Assembly: GCF_013004375.1 (NCBI RefSeq)
Contig: NZ_JABERI010000001.1
Span: 124,001-188,000 of the forward strand
Direction: 5' to 3'
Length of the DNA: 64,000 nucleotides
DNA from: Acinetobacter terrae
GTDB lineage: Bacteria; Pseudomonadota; Gammaproteobacteria; Pseudomonadales; Moraxellaceae
Part shown: positions 30,849-40,447 of the stretch, one piece after another
How the letters are laid out: every line of letters starts with the position of its first letter
Numbering within the stretch: the first letter of the stretch is position 1
Program-made: the position numbers and the translations under genes
The notes under the pieces: generated by a model
What the model was told of the DNA's origin: nothing
Database searches by the model: none
Seen by the model: only the letters and a program-made list of their open reading frames with translations

Positions 30849-31352
30849 TTAAAACTCAACCATCTCGTTACGAAAGCCATCAATCAGCTGGGTTAAATCA
30901 CGATGCCATTCACGCAAAATTTTTGTATCCGGCAACCATGCTTGAGGCGTTTGCGTCACTTTAATAATCAGGTTAGATGATGTTTCATGTTCTGGTTCTG
31001 GTGCACTTGGCTCGGGTGCATACTGGCACATGCGATAAGCACGCTTTAATTCAGCAATAAAACCTTGTTTTGATAATTGCTGCATCACGGTGACTTCAGG
31101 AGATACTTGTCCCTTTTCCGCCATGTTATGCTCAATCGACTTGAGTGTCGGCATAAAGTCATTTAAACGATAGTAACGAACCAATTCCTGTAGAAATGCC
31201 AAGACTGCACCATGTAAATGGAATACGGCAGCTTCACGATGTGCCTGTGCCTGTTGAATATTGTCAGTTTGCTCAGCTTGTTGGCATGAAAGACGTGCAA
31301 AATACAGTTTTTGATTGGTACGGTCAGCATGGAAGCGAGCAACACGGGACAT
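30849..31352 (-). CDS. Helical cytoplasmic protein, DUF6586-like
   Basis: 167 residues, no signal peptide. The N-terminal 'RTNQKLYFARLSC' followed by a helical bundle ('HREAAVFHLHGAVLAFLQELVRYY') and a C-terminal 'WHRDLTQLIDGFRNEMVEF' resembles the DUF6586 group found near RNA- and DNA-metabolism genes in Pseudomonas and relatives. The family assignment is from memory of the pattern, so moderate. Function unknown. A Pro/Glu-rich linker sits near residue 110. Confidence 0.7.
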   Translation of the reverse strand: MSRVARFHADRTNQKLYFARLSCQQAEQTDNIQQAQAHREAAVFHLHGAVLAFLQELVRYYRLNDFMPTLKSIEHNMAEKGQVSPEVTVMQQLSKQGFIAELKRAYRMCQYAPEPSAPEPEHETSSNLIIKVTQTPQAWLPDTKILREWHRDLTQLIDGFRNEMVEF

Positions 31353-31585
31353 AGCGATATTCCTAAATTTTGGCGTTTGTTACAGACTTAAGATTAAACT
31401 TTATTTTGATCAATTCACAATAAAAATTATGCATGATCCATTTCAATTAAATAGATTTTACGTTTTGCAGCAACTTCTGTCTTGTTCTCGATCAGATTTC
31501 TAAAATCTTGATTCCCTGAGAAATATACATTCCATTGGGGCCAATCATAGACAAGGCCTGAAAATTCCGTTTCATTTTTATTTAT

Positions 31586-31610
31586 AAAAAAAGGAGCTTT
31601 CGCTCCTTTA
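31586..31610 (-). terminator. Terminator after the RRM gene
   Basis: AAAGGAGC-TTTC-GCTCCTTT stem with an A run on its left, giving a T run on the minus strand. It lies directly past the RRM gene stop. Confidence 0.88.
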
Positions 31611-31611
31611 A

Positions 31612-31884
31612 TTATTTGTTTTCAGTTTTACTTTCAGCTTCAGGCTTATCTTCAGCCTGTTTTACACGAATACCATGTCCATGCAAACGAAGGGTATTTA
31701 AGCCTTTAATTGCTTTGATCGCCTCACGCGCATGTGGCATTTCAACAAAAGCAAAACCTTTTGATTTACCTGTAGTTGTATCAAGCACCAACTTGCATGA
31801 TTCAACTGTGCCAAAGTCTTGAAATAGCTTCAATAATTCAGCTTCTGTAACTGTACGTTCTAAACTACGAACTAAAATTTTCAT
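31612..31884 (-). CDS. RNA-recognition-motif (RRM) protein
   Basis: 90 residues, almost entirely one RRM. RNP2 is 'KILVRSL' (residues 2-8) and RNP1 is 'KGFAFVEM' (about 43-50) with its two aromatic RNA-stacking Phe. A charged tail (KPEAESKTENK) follows. Small single-RRM proteins of this kind occur in cyanobacteria and many proteobacteria. They bind single-stranded RNA, with roles in cold response or mRNA stability proposed. AAGG lies upstream of the ATG. It is likely monocistronic. Confidence 0.92.
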   Translation of the reverse strand: MKILVRSLERTVTEAELLKLFQDFGTVESCKLVLDTTTGKSKGFAFVEMPHAREAIKAIKGLNTLRLHGHGIRVKQAEDKPEAESKTENK

Positions 31885-31981
31885 CTTACAACCTTAAAAT
31901 AGGCAAAATCATCAAAAAGCACTCGCCTACTCGACTTTTTGAACTTCGCAATAAAAAACAAAATAACGCAATTGTTATAGT

Positions 31982-33973
31982 TTAATCGAGATCAATGCCA
32001 AAATCTAAATTAATCGACTGTCGTTCAATTAAAGCACTTTTCACGGTTTGCTGGCGTTGTTTGTAATGGGTTTCGGTAATACACAAATTACGGGTTAATT
32101 CATTTAGAAAATAACTTTCAATCTTGCGACCCTGATCATCCACCTGATCACGCGCCCATAAATTCAGATTCTGCTTGGTTAAAATCAATTCATTTTTGGC
32201 ACGGGTTAATGCCACATAGAGCACTCGGCGTTCTTCTTCGACTTCATCGAAATTACCCTGCGCACGTGCATGTGGATATTGTCCTGCTGAAACATTCGCT
32301 ACATAACAGACTTTCTGTTCCGTGCCTTTGGCAGAATGGATGGTGATCAGGGTGACCACATCATCCTGCGACTGACGTTCAATTTCACTAATCGACACTG
32401 GATCGAGAACATATTCTTCCAAAAACTCGCTCAGTTGATCATGCTTGGCAGCCAATTGTTTGACCAGATCAAAATCACCTAAGCGTTTTGACCAGTCTTT
32501 TTTGGCATAATTTTCTTCCAGCTGTTCTTTTAGCGCCTCAATACCTAGCGATACACAAGCCTGTACTTGATCTTTCAACACCAGCATTTGCTTCATGATC
32601 AGCAAAGTATTGTCTGGAATACGGCCAAATTTTTCTAACTTTTCAAAAATGCGGTCGGTCTCAGGCTCAAGTAATAACTGCTGAGCGAGCTTACTTGCTC
32701 CGACATCACCTACGCCATTCCACAGCGTCAGGAAGCGCATCCAGGCAATATCATCCAATGGATTGGCAATCACACGCAGCAGACTGAGCAAGTCTTTTAC
32801 ATGCGCAGTTTCAAGTAGCTTCATACCGCCAATAAAACGGTAAGGTACATTGGCTTGAATGAAAGCCGCTTCAATATGACGTGCAGCAAAACTGGAACGC
32901 ACCAGCACCATATGTTCATGCCATGCTGCACCTTCCAGTAAATGCCGCTCTTTAATGTCGATGGCAATCCATTTGGCTTCATCAAATTCATTCGGGAAAA
33001 TATGCATGCGTGGTTTAACACCATCACCACGATAAGCCTCTAAATGCTTGTCATATTGAATCGGACTTTGATCAAGCAACCAGTTGGATAAGTCCAGAAT
33101 TTCTTGCGTGGAACGATAGTTTTTTTCCAGTTTAAAAATCTGTGCATTAGGCACACGTTCTTTAAAATGGTGAATATTTTCAAAGTCAGCACCACGGAAA
33201 CCGTAAATGGATTGTGCATCATCACCGACACAAAACAGACTGGTTTTATCTTTCAGCGGTTCCAGCAAAGCCCATTGCAGAGGATTGGTATCCTGCATTT
33301 CATCCACCAGCATATGCTGACAGATAGAGGAAACGTAATCCACCAAGCCTTCAGACTGCGCCAGTGCTGAAGCAACAACCGCCAAAATATCATCATAATC
33401 CAGAAAGCTACGTGCCTGTTTTCGAGCTTCGTACTCTTTCATGATTTCAGCAATTTGATCTTTATATTCCAGAAATTCTGGCATTTGCTTTTCTAAAGCC
33501 AGACTTAATTTTTGCCGCGTATTTCGGGCAAAAGAATAGAGATCACATAACTCTTTCGGTTTTGGCAGTGCATTTGGATTTTTCTTATCATCTTTACCGC
33601 GAATCAGGCGGAACATCATCAACTGATCATCACGGTCGATAATCGAGAATTGTTCCAAGCCAAATGCTTTGGGAATTCGACGCAGTAAGTACATACAAAA
33701 GGTATGAAAAGTCGATGCACGAAGCCCTTTCGCTTGTTCACCTAAAGCCAGTTCTACACGAGAGACAATTTCACTGGCGGAACGACGGGTAAAGGTCAGA
33801 ATCTGGATTTGATTGGCGGGCACACCTTGATCAATCAGATAAGCTGCACGCGCCACAATGGTTTTGGTCTTGCCACAGCCTGCGCCTGCAAGTACCAAAC
33901 TGTGCTTAGATTCGGTGGTTGCGGCTTGCTTTTGTTGAGGGTTTAATTCATCAATCAGGGTGGCTAAACTCAT
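31982..33973 (-). CDS. UvrD/Rep-family ATP-dependent DNA helicase
   Basis: 663 residues from the ATG at 33973. A longer frame back to 34063 has no ribosome-binding site. It is a superfamily 1A helicase: Walker A 'AGAGCGKTKT', motif Ia 'ILTFTRRSASE', Walker B 'MLVDEMQDTN' (DEMQD rather than the usual DEFQD), motif III 'FCVGDDAQSIYGFRGA', motif IV 'LEKNYRST', and motif VI 'VLYVALTRAK'. It unwinds 3'-tailed duplexes. It differs enough from UvrD and Rep that I do not assign either name. It stands alone, with a palindromic element upstream. Confidence 0.93.
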   Translation of the reverse strand: MSLATLIDELNPQQKQAATTESKHSLVLAGAGCGKTKTIVARAAYLIDQGVPANQIQILTFTRRSASEIVSRVELALGEQAKGLRASTFHTFCMYLLRRIPKAFGLEQFSIIDRDDQLMMFRLIRGKDDKKNPNALPKPKELCDLYSFARNTRQKLSLALEKQMPEFLEYKDQIAEIMKEYEARKQARSFLDYDDILAVVASALAQSEGLVDYVSSICQHMLVDEMQDTNPLQWALLEPLKDKTSLFCVGDDAQSIYGFRGADFENIHHFKERVPNAQIFKLEKNYRSTQEILDLSNWLLDQSPIQYDKHLEAYRGDGVKPRMHIFPNEFDEAKWIAIDIKERHLLEGAAWHEHMVLVRSSFAARHIEAAFIQANVPYRFIGGMKLLETAHVKDLLSLLRVIANPLDDIAWMRFLTLWNGVGDVGASKLAQQLLLEPETDRIFEKLEKFGRIPDNTLLIMKQMLVLKDQVQACVSLGIEALKEQLEENYAKKDWSKRLGDFDLVKQLAAKHDQLSEFLEEYVLDPVSISEIERQSQDDVVTLITIHSAKGTEQKVCYVANVSAGQYPHARAQGNFDEVEEERRVLYVALTRAKNELILTKQNLNLWARDQVDDQGRKIESYFLNELTRNLCITETHYKQRQQTVKSALIERQSINLDFGIDLD

Positions 33974-34081
33974 AATCTCTAATCTACTTGGGGATAGCGA
34001 TAGTTTAGCAGAGCTGACTATACATCTGAGATTGGTCTGCTTAAAAATTGAATCTAATCCCATATATTTGTCATCCAGAAA

Positions 34082-34172
34082 GGTGACATGGATGTCGCCT
34101 GTTGAACTGTGAAACAGGGATGTTTAATCAGTTCAACATAGGATTTTTGTTACTTTTCATCCTTGAAAAGTA
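34082..34172. repeat. Cluster of three palindromes upstream of the helicase gene
   Basis: Within 90 bp: GGTGACAT-GG-ATGTCGCC (34082-34099), GTTGAACTG...CAGTTCAAC (34101-34137) and TTACTTTTC-ATCCTT-GAAAAGTA (34150-34171). No coding frame overlaps them. The last hairpin resembles the inner hairpin of the element at 36971-37060. Confidence 0.75.
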
Positions 34173-34228
34173 CGGCATTACCTACGCAAAAACACTTAAG
34201 TTTATTTAGAATAATCTGGTCATAATGG

Positions 34229-35371
34229 TTATGAATTTAGGGCTAATATCCGAGCAATAGCCTCACAGGTTCTTTCCAGATTCTTTTCCCCATTTTCTAA
34301 TGCCGTTGGCAAATCACACGCCCCATCCACAATACCAAAAATTGCCGTAAACCCTTCCTCATAAAGTTCTTCTATACCTTCCCCAATATAGCCCGAACAG
34401 GCAATCACTGGTTTATTCAATCGCTTCGCCACTTGCGCCACACCAAAAGGGGTTTTACCAAATTTGGTCTGAAAATCAATCCCTCCTTCACCCGTAAATA
34501 CATAGTCGGCTTGGGCAATTTTCTCTGCTAATTGGGTATGTTCAATGACAAGTTCTACACCTGAACGAATACTTGCACCTGCAAATACCATCAAGCCAAA
34601 ACCTAACCCACCTGCAGCACCTGCACCCGCGATATCTTTAACATTAATATTTAATTGTTTAGAAACCAGTTCTGCAAAATGCGCAAGGTTCTGATCAAGC
34701 TGTTGCACCATTTCAGGCGTTGCACCTTTTTGTGGACCAAACACATACGATGCCCCATTGATTCCAGTCAAAGGATTATCCACATCACTGGCAATCGTGA
34801 TCTCAACCTGCTTTAAACGTGCATCCAAGCCTGAAATATCAATCATTCGAATTTGATCGAGTTGCCCACCACCTACTGCAACTTCAGAGCGGTGTGCATC
34901 TAAAAATTTTGCTCCCAATGCCTGTGCCATTCCTGCACCTGCATCATTGGTAATACTTCCACCCAAACCAATAATGATTTTAGAAACTCCTAAATCTAGT
35001 GCAGCCTTAATCATTTCTCCTGTACCGAAAGTCGTGGTCAGCAAGGGATTTCGCTGGGAAGGTTCGAGCAAATGAATGCCATTGGCTTTTGCCATTTCAA
35101 TCACAGCGGTTTGACCGTCGTCAATTAAGCCAAAATAGGTTTTTACTTTTTGAGTGGATAAAGGTCCTGTGACTTCACAATCAATCCTCTGTCCATTTAA
35201 GCAAGAAACCAAAGCATCGACTGTCCCCTCACCACCATCTGCCATGGGCACATGAATAAAATGTGCATCTGTAAATATTTTCTGGATGCCACGTTGCATC
35301 GCCTGACAAGCCTGTTCAGCAGTCATGCTTTCTTTGAAAGAATCTGGAGCGAGGACAAAAGTTTTAGGCAT
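34229..35371 (-). CDS. Glycerate kinase
   Basis: 380 residues from ATG at 35371 (a TTG nine bases earlier is possible). Glycerate 2-kinase of the GarK/GlxK family: it phosphorylates D-glycerate to 2-phosphoglycerate. Visible are 'VLAPDSFKESMTAEQAC' at the start, 'VPMADGGEGTVDAL', 'IGLGGSITNDAGAGMAQALG' and 'GEGGIDFQTKFGKTPFGVA'. No glyoxylate or glucarate genes are nearby, so its pathway context is not shown by the window. Confidence 0.93.
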   Translation of the reverse strand: MPKTFVLAPDSFKESMTAEQACQAMQRGIQKIFTDAHFIHVPMADGGEGTVDALVSCLNGQRIDCEVTGPLSTQKVKTYFGLIDDGQTAVIEMAKANGIHLLEPSQRNPLLTTTFGTGEMIKAALDLGVSKIIIGLGGSITNDAGAGMAQALGAKFLDAHRSEVAVGGGQLDQIRMIDISGLDARLKQVEITIASDVDNPLTGINGASYVFGPQKGATPEMVQQLDQNLAHFAELVSKQLNINVKDIAGAGAAGGLGFGLMVFAGASIRSGVELVIEHTQLAEKIAQADYVFTGEGGIDFQTKFGKTPFGVAQVAKRLNKPVIACSGYIGEGIEELYEEGFTAIFGIVDGACDLPTALENGEKNLERTCEAIARILALNS

Positions 35372-35408
35372 GATTTTCAAAAATGAAATAAATAGATCTT
35401 TTATACAA

Positions 35409-35436
35409 TAAAAAAAGAGCGCATATAGCGCTCTTT
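35409..35436 (-). terminator. Terminator after the HdeD-like gene
   Basis: AAAGAGCGC-ATATA-GCGCTCTTT with an A run on the left (T run on the minus strand), just past the stop at 35450. Confidence 0.88.
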
Positions 35437-35449
35437 AGTCGAATTGGGT

Positions 35450-36022
35450 TTAAACATCGGCAGAACTTTTGGGCACTTCACGTTTGATATAAGAAGCTAA
35501 AGTGAGATAGTTAATGCCCTGAAATAAAATATCTACTGCAAGGAATAAACCTAGCACCCAGAACGGCGCATCGGGTGACATCAAAATAATAATCCCTGTC
35601 ACCAAGGTAAGAATGCCGGAAAATAATACCCACCCCCAACCTTGATAGGCTTTAAAAACAAAGGCACTCAAGACACGAATAATACCAGCAACAATCAATA
35701 CAATCGCCAACAAATTGGTCAATACAATTGCAGTTTTTACGGGGGTGGTAAAAGCATAATATCCAGCTACCAGATACAGCACACCGAACAATGCCCACAA
35801 CCAACGATAGCCCCCCTCAAAGATTTTAAATGCTGCTATGAAGTGTAGAATGCCACCAATCATCATCAGCACACCAAACAGAAAAATGACTGAAAGCGTA
35901 GCAAAAGGTAGAGCTGCCAGTAACACAACTCCGAATAGGATAAGCAGAATGCCCAGACCTAAGTACCACTTTCGATTTTCATGCAGCTGATGTCGAACTA
36001 AATCATTTCCTACTGTTTTCAT
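35450..36022 (-). CDS. HdeD-like (DUF308) six-helix membrane protein
   Basis: 190 residues from the internal ATG (MKTVGNDLVRHQ); a TTG start 12 nt upstream also exists. Six hydrophobic helices come in three pairs, with the glycine-rich repeats typical of DUF308 ('LFGVLMMIGGILHFIAAF', 'LIVAGIIRVLSAFVF'). In E. coli HdeD contributes to acid resistance at high cell density. The role here is inferred only from the family. It is a single gene with its own terminator. Confidence 0.85.
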   Translation of the reverse strand: MKTVGNDLVRHQLHENRKWYLGLGILLILFGVVLLAALPFATLSVIFLFGVLMMIGGILHFIAAFKIFEGGYRWLWALFGVLYLVAGYYAFTTPVKTAIVLTNLLAIVLIVAGIIRVLSAFVFKAYQGWGWVLFSGILTLVTGIIILMSPDAPFWVLGLFLAVDILFQGINYLTLASYIKREVPKSSADV

Positions 36023-36156
36023 GTTTCTTCTCAAGTCTTTTGTTAGGAACAGGTTTATTTTTCAGCATTTTAAAACAGATGTCTGTTATGAATATGCGAC
36101 ATTTTTATCCCCATCGGTAAGTTGAACTGTGGATAAATTAAGCGTTATCCACAAGA

Positions 36157-36915
36157 TTATTTTTTCCAGCCCAATTCGATCGCGGTAATTTCATTAATTA
36201 ATGTCTGTTGCAAAGTGTCTGGCATCTTACTTTTATCCAGTGACACAGGAATATGTCCTGCCATCAATTCACATTTGGCTTGAGGAAATAAAGGCTTTTG
36301 ATTAGGGTAGGCATAACCAATCGGATACAGGGGTTGTCCTGTCGCCAAGTCATATTTATCGGTTGCACCGAAGGCATGAAGTAATTCATGTACCAGCACA
36401 ATTTTGTTTTGTTCAGACTGTTTTTTTGACGCAAATAAATTGACCGAACCAATCCGCCCTTTTTGCAAGGCGGTTGAATGCTTTAATTCTTTAGTTTGTG
36501 CAGGGTCATAATAATTTAAAAACAAAGTCACACTGGGTGCACCATCAGCACTTTCATGCTGTTTCCATGCATAAAAACGGAACTTTAAACTCCATAAAAT
36601 GGTCTCTAGTAGGGTTGCTTGTTCAGGTACTTTCGGAGGTATCTTTTTGAGTTCACGACCCATTTGAAAATAAAGGGAAATCGGTTGTCCACGATATTCT
36701 GCCGACATTTGTTTCAGGTATTCTTGTGCAGCGCTTAATTCAGACAAGTTAAGAGACTGAATATAGTTTTGAGTAGCAGCCTGTCCATCTGCATTAATGG
36801 GATGCAGCATAACAATAATAGGTTTAGACCAATTCTGGTTTTGGTCACGATAAGCATTGACTGCCACGATGAATAAAATGATAAGTAAACACAGTACTCG
36901 AATTTTTTTCCACAT
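36157..36915 (-). CDS. Membrane-anchored protein with an HExxH zinc-protease motif
   Basis: 252 residues. The N-terminal hydrophobic segment (about 6-20) looks like an uncleaved signal anchor, placing the rest in the periplasm. 'VLVHELLHAFGATDKYD' (HELLH at residues 176-180) is a metallopeptidase-type HExxH followed, 6 residues on, by an acidic/Tyr pair, as in minimal zincin folds. I do not recognise a named family. A possible third ligand is not evident by eye. Proteolysis is an inference from the motif alone. Confidence 0.7.
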   Translation of the reverse strand: MWKKIRVLCLLIILFIVAVNAYRDQNQNWSKPIIVMLHPINADGQAATQNYIQSLNLSELSAAQEYLKQMSAEYRGQPISLYFQMGRELKKIPPKVPEQATLLETILWSLKFRFYAWKQHESADGAPSVTLFLNYYDPAQTKELKHSTALQKGRIGSVNLFASKKQSEQNKIVLVHELLHAFGATDKYDLATGQPLYPIGYAYPNQKPLFPQAKCELMAGHIPVSLDKSKMPDTLQQTLINEITAIELGWKK

Positions 36916-36970
36916 TTCCCCAACATCTCAATATTTTGTATTTATTTTCAACTCTCATTAAAACATATAA

Positions 36971-37060
36971 GCATGACGGAGTCTTTCCATTCAACCATGA
37001 ATATTCGGAGCTCATTCGGTACTTTTTGCTGTAAAAAAGTACCAAAAAACTCTGTCATGC
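36971..37060. repeat. Nested inverted repeat between the HExxH gene and topA
   Basis: Outer arms GCATGACGGAGT (36971-36982) and ACTCTGTCATGC (37049-37060) match at 11 of 12 positions. Inside lies GGTACTTTTT-GCTGT-AAAAAAGTACC (37018-37043). The whole 90-bp unit can fold as a long stem with an inner hairpin. The 335-bp gap holding it contains no gene. Confidence 0.8.
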
Positions 37061-37209
37061 ACAAAACTCGACGACTTCCATCTTTTATCTATTTTATCGC
37101 TGAAACAGTATTTCACCGATATAGTCCTGCCTCAGACAGTTGTGCATGACCTTGTCATCTGTTCAAATGATCTTTGATTAATCATGCTCAATACAATTTA
37201 TCAAACAAT

Positions 37210-37238
37210 AAAAAATGCCGACTTTCGTCGGCATTTTT
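37210..37238 (-). terminator. Terminator after topA
   Basis: ATGCCGAC-TTTC-GTCGGCAT stem with A and T runs on both sides, directly past the topA stop. Confidence 0.9.
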
Positions 37239-37251
37239 CACTTCTTAAAAA

Positions 37252-39891
37252 TTAGGCTTCAACCCATTTCCCATCTTGGAAAACAAGGCTCCACTTGGTT
37301 TGCTTGCCTTCAGCATTTTCAGAACCAATATACTGCGCTTGGTTCTTACGGCTGAATTTCACCAATGCTGGATTACCTTCAGGATCTGCATCTGGAGCTT
37401 GCAAAATAAACTGATATTTCGGATCAAGCTGTTCAGCTACCGAACGGAGTTCGGCGACTTTCGGTGCACGTGTTTCACGAACTTTCGGGAATTTGCTGGC
37501 TGCCAGGAATAAGCCGGCTGCCCCATCACGAAGTACAAAGAAGTCATCGTGTTTGGCTGAACGTAAATGTTCCATTTTAATTGGATCGACACGTGGAGGC
37601 GCAGGTTGACCGCTCTTCAACACTTTACGAGTATTGTCGCAGCTGGTGCAGGCAAAGTAAGGTCCAAAACGACCCGTCTTAAGCTGCATTTCACCATCAC
37701 ATTTGTCACATGGAATGGTTGGTCCATCGTAACCTTTAATTTTGAACTCACCTTCTTCAAGTTCAAAACCGGCACAGTCCGGGTTATTACCACAGACATG
37801 CAATTTTCGACCACCATCAATCACATAACTGTCCATTGCCGTTTCACAAATCGGGCAACGTTTTTTCGACATCAAATCAGCAGTTTCTGCTGCATCATCA
37901 TCAGACAATGCTGCAAGTGACTCAACAGGAGTCAGGTTCAGGGTACCTTTACAACGCTCTTTTGGCGGCAAGTTGTAGCCTGAACATCCTAAGAATACAC
38001 CCGTTGTACCGGTACGAATCTGCATTGGACGTGAGCATTCAGGACAATGGACCGCTTCAACTTCAACAGGTTGGTTACGACGCATGCCGTTTTCGCCCTG
38101 TGCCGTGGTTAAGCGTTTTTTAAAGTCACCGTAGAAATTATTCAGTAACTCTTTCCAGTTGCGCTCGCCCATGGCTACTTTATCGAGCTGACCTTCAAGA
38201 TCAGCGGTAAAAGCGTAATTCATCAAGTTATTGAAGTTTTCATCGAGACGATCGGTCACGATTTCGCCCATCTTCTCGGCAAAGAGACGACGGTTATCCA
38301 ACTTCACATAACCACGATCCTGAATGGTTGAAATAATTGCCGCATAGGTTGATGGACGACCAATGCCTTTTTTCTCTAATTCTTTAACCAGTGACGCTTC
38401 GGTAAAACGTGCAGGTGGTTTAGTGAAGTGTTGAGATGGGTCAAGCTTCTCAAGTTTAAGCACTTCGCCCACTTTAACTGCAGGCAGCAAAATATCGTCA
38501 TCTGCCTTGTTTGCAGCGCGCACTTTGGTGAAACCATCAAAAACTAAAGTACGACCTTTAGCTTTCAGCTCAACACCATTAGCATCAACCAGAATCGTTG
38601 AAGATAGGTATTCTGCCGGTGTCATTTGACACGCGACAAACTGACGCCAAATCAAGTCATATAAACGTTGTGCATCACGATCGACACCTACCAGCTGATC
38701 ACCTTTTAAAGCCACATTGGATGGACGAATCGCTTCATGGGCTTCTTGCGCACCGGCTTTGTTGCCATAACGATTTGGCTTGGCAGGAAGATATTTCTCG
38801 CCAAATTCCAATTCGATATGATTACGTACCATATTGACCGCATCATCACTTAAGAAAGTTGAGTCAGTACGCATATAAGTAATAAAACCTGCTTCATACA
38901 GACGCTGCGCCATCGTCATGGTTTTCTTCACAGAGAAACCTAAACGTGTGCTTGCTGCCTGTTGCAGGGTCGAGGTGATATACGGTGCACTCGGATTAAC
39001 CTTGGTCGGCTTGTCTTCACGCGTGGTAACTTTATATTCAGCATCATTCAGAATTTTTAATAAAGCATCAGTTTGGGCTTTATTTTGCAGTTTTAAGGTT
39101 TTACCACCTTGTTTAACTGCTTCTAAACGAATGTCATCGCTTGATGATTTGGTATCTGCAAAGACTTGCCAGTATTCTTCAGGAATAAAAGCACGAATCT
39201 CACGTTCACGTTCTACGACCAATTTTACTGCAACCGATTGCACACGTCCTGCCGATAAACCACGGGCAATTTTTTCCCACAGTAATGGCGAAATCATAAA
39301 GCCTACCACACGGTCTAAGAAACGGCGTGCTTGCTGGGCATTTACTTTGTCGATATCTAAACGTGAGGGATGCTTAAAGGCTTCCTGAATCGCATTTTTG
39401 GTAATTTCGTTAAAGACCACACGTTGATAACGTGAATCATCTCCACCAATCACTTCTTTTAAATGCCAGGCAATCGCTTCCCCTTCACGGTCCATATCCG
39501 TTGCGAGGTAGATTTCATCGACTTGTGATGCCAGTTTTTTCAGTTCAGCAACGACATGCTCTTTACCCGGAAGCACTTCATAGTGAGCCTTCCAATCGTG
39601 TTCAGGGTCGACGCCCATCCGATTAACCAAAGCCGTTTGTGCTTTTTCAGTTTTTTGCTCATCGGTGAGTTTGGCACGTGATACAGGTTTTTTTTCTGTA
39701 CTTTTAGAACCACCGGTCGGTAAGTCACGGACATGACCAACGGATGATTTCACAATGTAATCCGAGCCGAGGTATTTATTGATTGTTTTCGCTTTTGCAG
39801 GCGACTCCACAATCACTAAGGCACGCTTTTTCGCAGCACTCGGTGATTTTGCTGTGGTGCTTTTGGATGTAGACCGAGGAGCGTTCGCCAT
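37252..39891 (-). CDS. topA: DNA topoisomerase I
   Basis: 879 residues (E. coli 865). A type IA enzyme that relaxes negative supercoils. The Toprim domain starts '[19 protein letters not shown]' near residue 24 with the DxD set in '[16 protein letters not shown]'. The active-site Tyr is in '[11 protein letters not shown]' (near 335). The C-terminus has three four-Cys zinc-ribbon modules ('CPECSRP...', 'CPICETAM...', 'CDKCDGEM...CTSC') and a further ribbon-like domain. The Ser/Thr/Lys-rich first 22 residues extend beyond the E. coli start. Two uncharacterised genes follow it upstream on the same strand and may share its transcript. Confidence 0.97.
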   Translation of the reverse strand: MANAPRSTSKSTTAKSPSAAKKRALVIVESPAKAKTINKYLGSDYIVKSSVGHVRDLPTGGSKSTEKKPVSRAKLTDEQKTEKAQTALVNRMGVDPEHDWKAHYEVLPGKEHVVAELKKLASQVDEIYLATDMDREGEAIAWHLKEVIGGDDSRYQRVVFNEITKNAIQEAFKHPSRLDIDKVNAQQARRFLDRVVGFMISPLLWEKIARGLSAGRVQSVAVKLVVEREREIRAFIPEEYWQVFADTKSSSDDIRLEAVKQGGKTLKLQNKAQTDALLKILNDAEYKVTTREDKPTKVNPSAPYITSTLQQAASTRLGFSVKKTMTMAQRLYEAGFITYMRTDSTFLSDDAVNMVRNHIELEFGEKYLPAKPNRYGNKAGAQEAHEAIRPSNVALKGDQLVGVDRDAQRLYDLIWRQFVACQMTPAEYLSSTILVDANGVELKAKGRTLVFDGFTKVRAANKADDDILLPAVKVGEVLKLEKLDPSQHFTKPPARFTEASLVKELEKKGIGRPSTYAAIISTIQDRGYVKLDNRRLFAEKMGEIVTDRLDENFNNLMNYAFTADLEGQLDKVAMGERNWKELLNNFYGDFKKRLTTAQGENGMRRNQPVEVEAVHCPECSRPMQIRTGTTGVFLGCSGYNLPPKERCKGTLNLTPVESLAALSDDDAAETADLMSKKRCPICETAMDSYVIDGGRKLHVCGNNPDCAGFELEEGEFKIKGYDGPTIPCDKCDGEMQLKTGRFGPYFACTSCDNTRKVLKSGQPAPPRVDPIKMEHLRSAKHDDFFVLRDGAAGLFLAASKFPKVRETRAPKVAELRSVAEQLDPKYQFILQAPDADPEGNPALVKFSRKNQAQYIGSENAEGKQTKWSLVFQDGKWVEA

Positions 39892-39926
39892 AGTTAACCG
39901 TTAATCCTGTGTGTTTCGTTTATAAA

Positions 39927-40376
39927 TTAAAGTTCAGCCAAAGACTGTAAATAGGTTTTGATGTCATCTAACTGTGTTGCTCGAAGGTCAGATTCTTCAT
40001 CCCAATAGAGTCCTACACAGTTTGCCTGCATATCAATAGCATAAATGCCCTTTAATGCAATGGGCAAATCGTTAAACTTATCATCACCCTGCACAAGTTT
40101 TAGCTTTTGATCTTCAACACGCGCACGCATTAAAGGCAGACGTGCATCTGGAATAAGTACGCTGTAATAGGCCACCATACTGGCACGCTTTTCAGAAGCC
40201 ATTGGAATTTTTGTCCAATCGGGAGCTGCGACTAAACGTGGGTGCAGTGCCATCTTGCGTGCTTTCTCACGCATCATGCCTAATGCTTTTTCTCGCGGAC
40301 TGACGCGAAGACCCAAAATCGAGCCCAAAACAAATAGAATGATGAAGCCAATGACCCAAATACCGGTATTTTCCAT
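39927..40376 (-). CDS. Single-pass membrane protein of unknown function
   Basis: 149 residues. An N-terminal helix (about 5-23, 'IWVIGFIILFVLGSILGL') precedes 'RVSPREKALGMMREKARKMALHPRL', then a soluble domain with a conserved-looking Cys/Trp end ('NCVGLYWDEESDL'). I do not recognise the family. It lies 35 bp upstream of topA on the same strand, so the two are probably co-transcribed; no function can be assigned. Confidence 0.8.
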   Translation of the reverse strand: MENTGIWVIGFIILFVLGSILGLRVSPREKALGMMREKARKMALHPRLVAAPDWTKIPMASEKRASMVAYYSVLIPDARLPLMRARVEDQKLKLVQGDDKFNDLPIALKGIYAIDMQANCVGLYWDEESDLRATQLDDIKTYLQSLAEL

Positions 40377-40447
40377 AGTACAACCTTGTCTATTCCTTTA
40401 TTAGAGTTGCATAAGCTGAATATAAAACGCAAGTTACAACGATGAAA

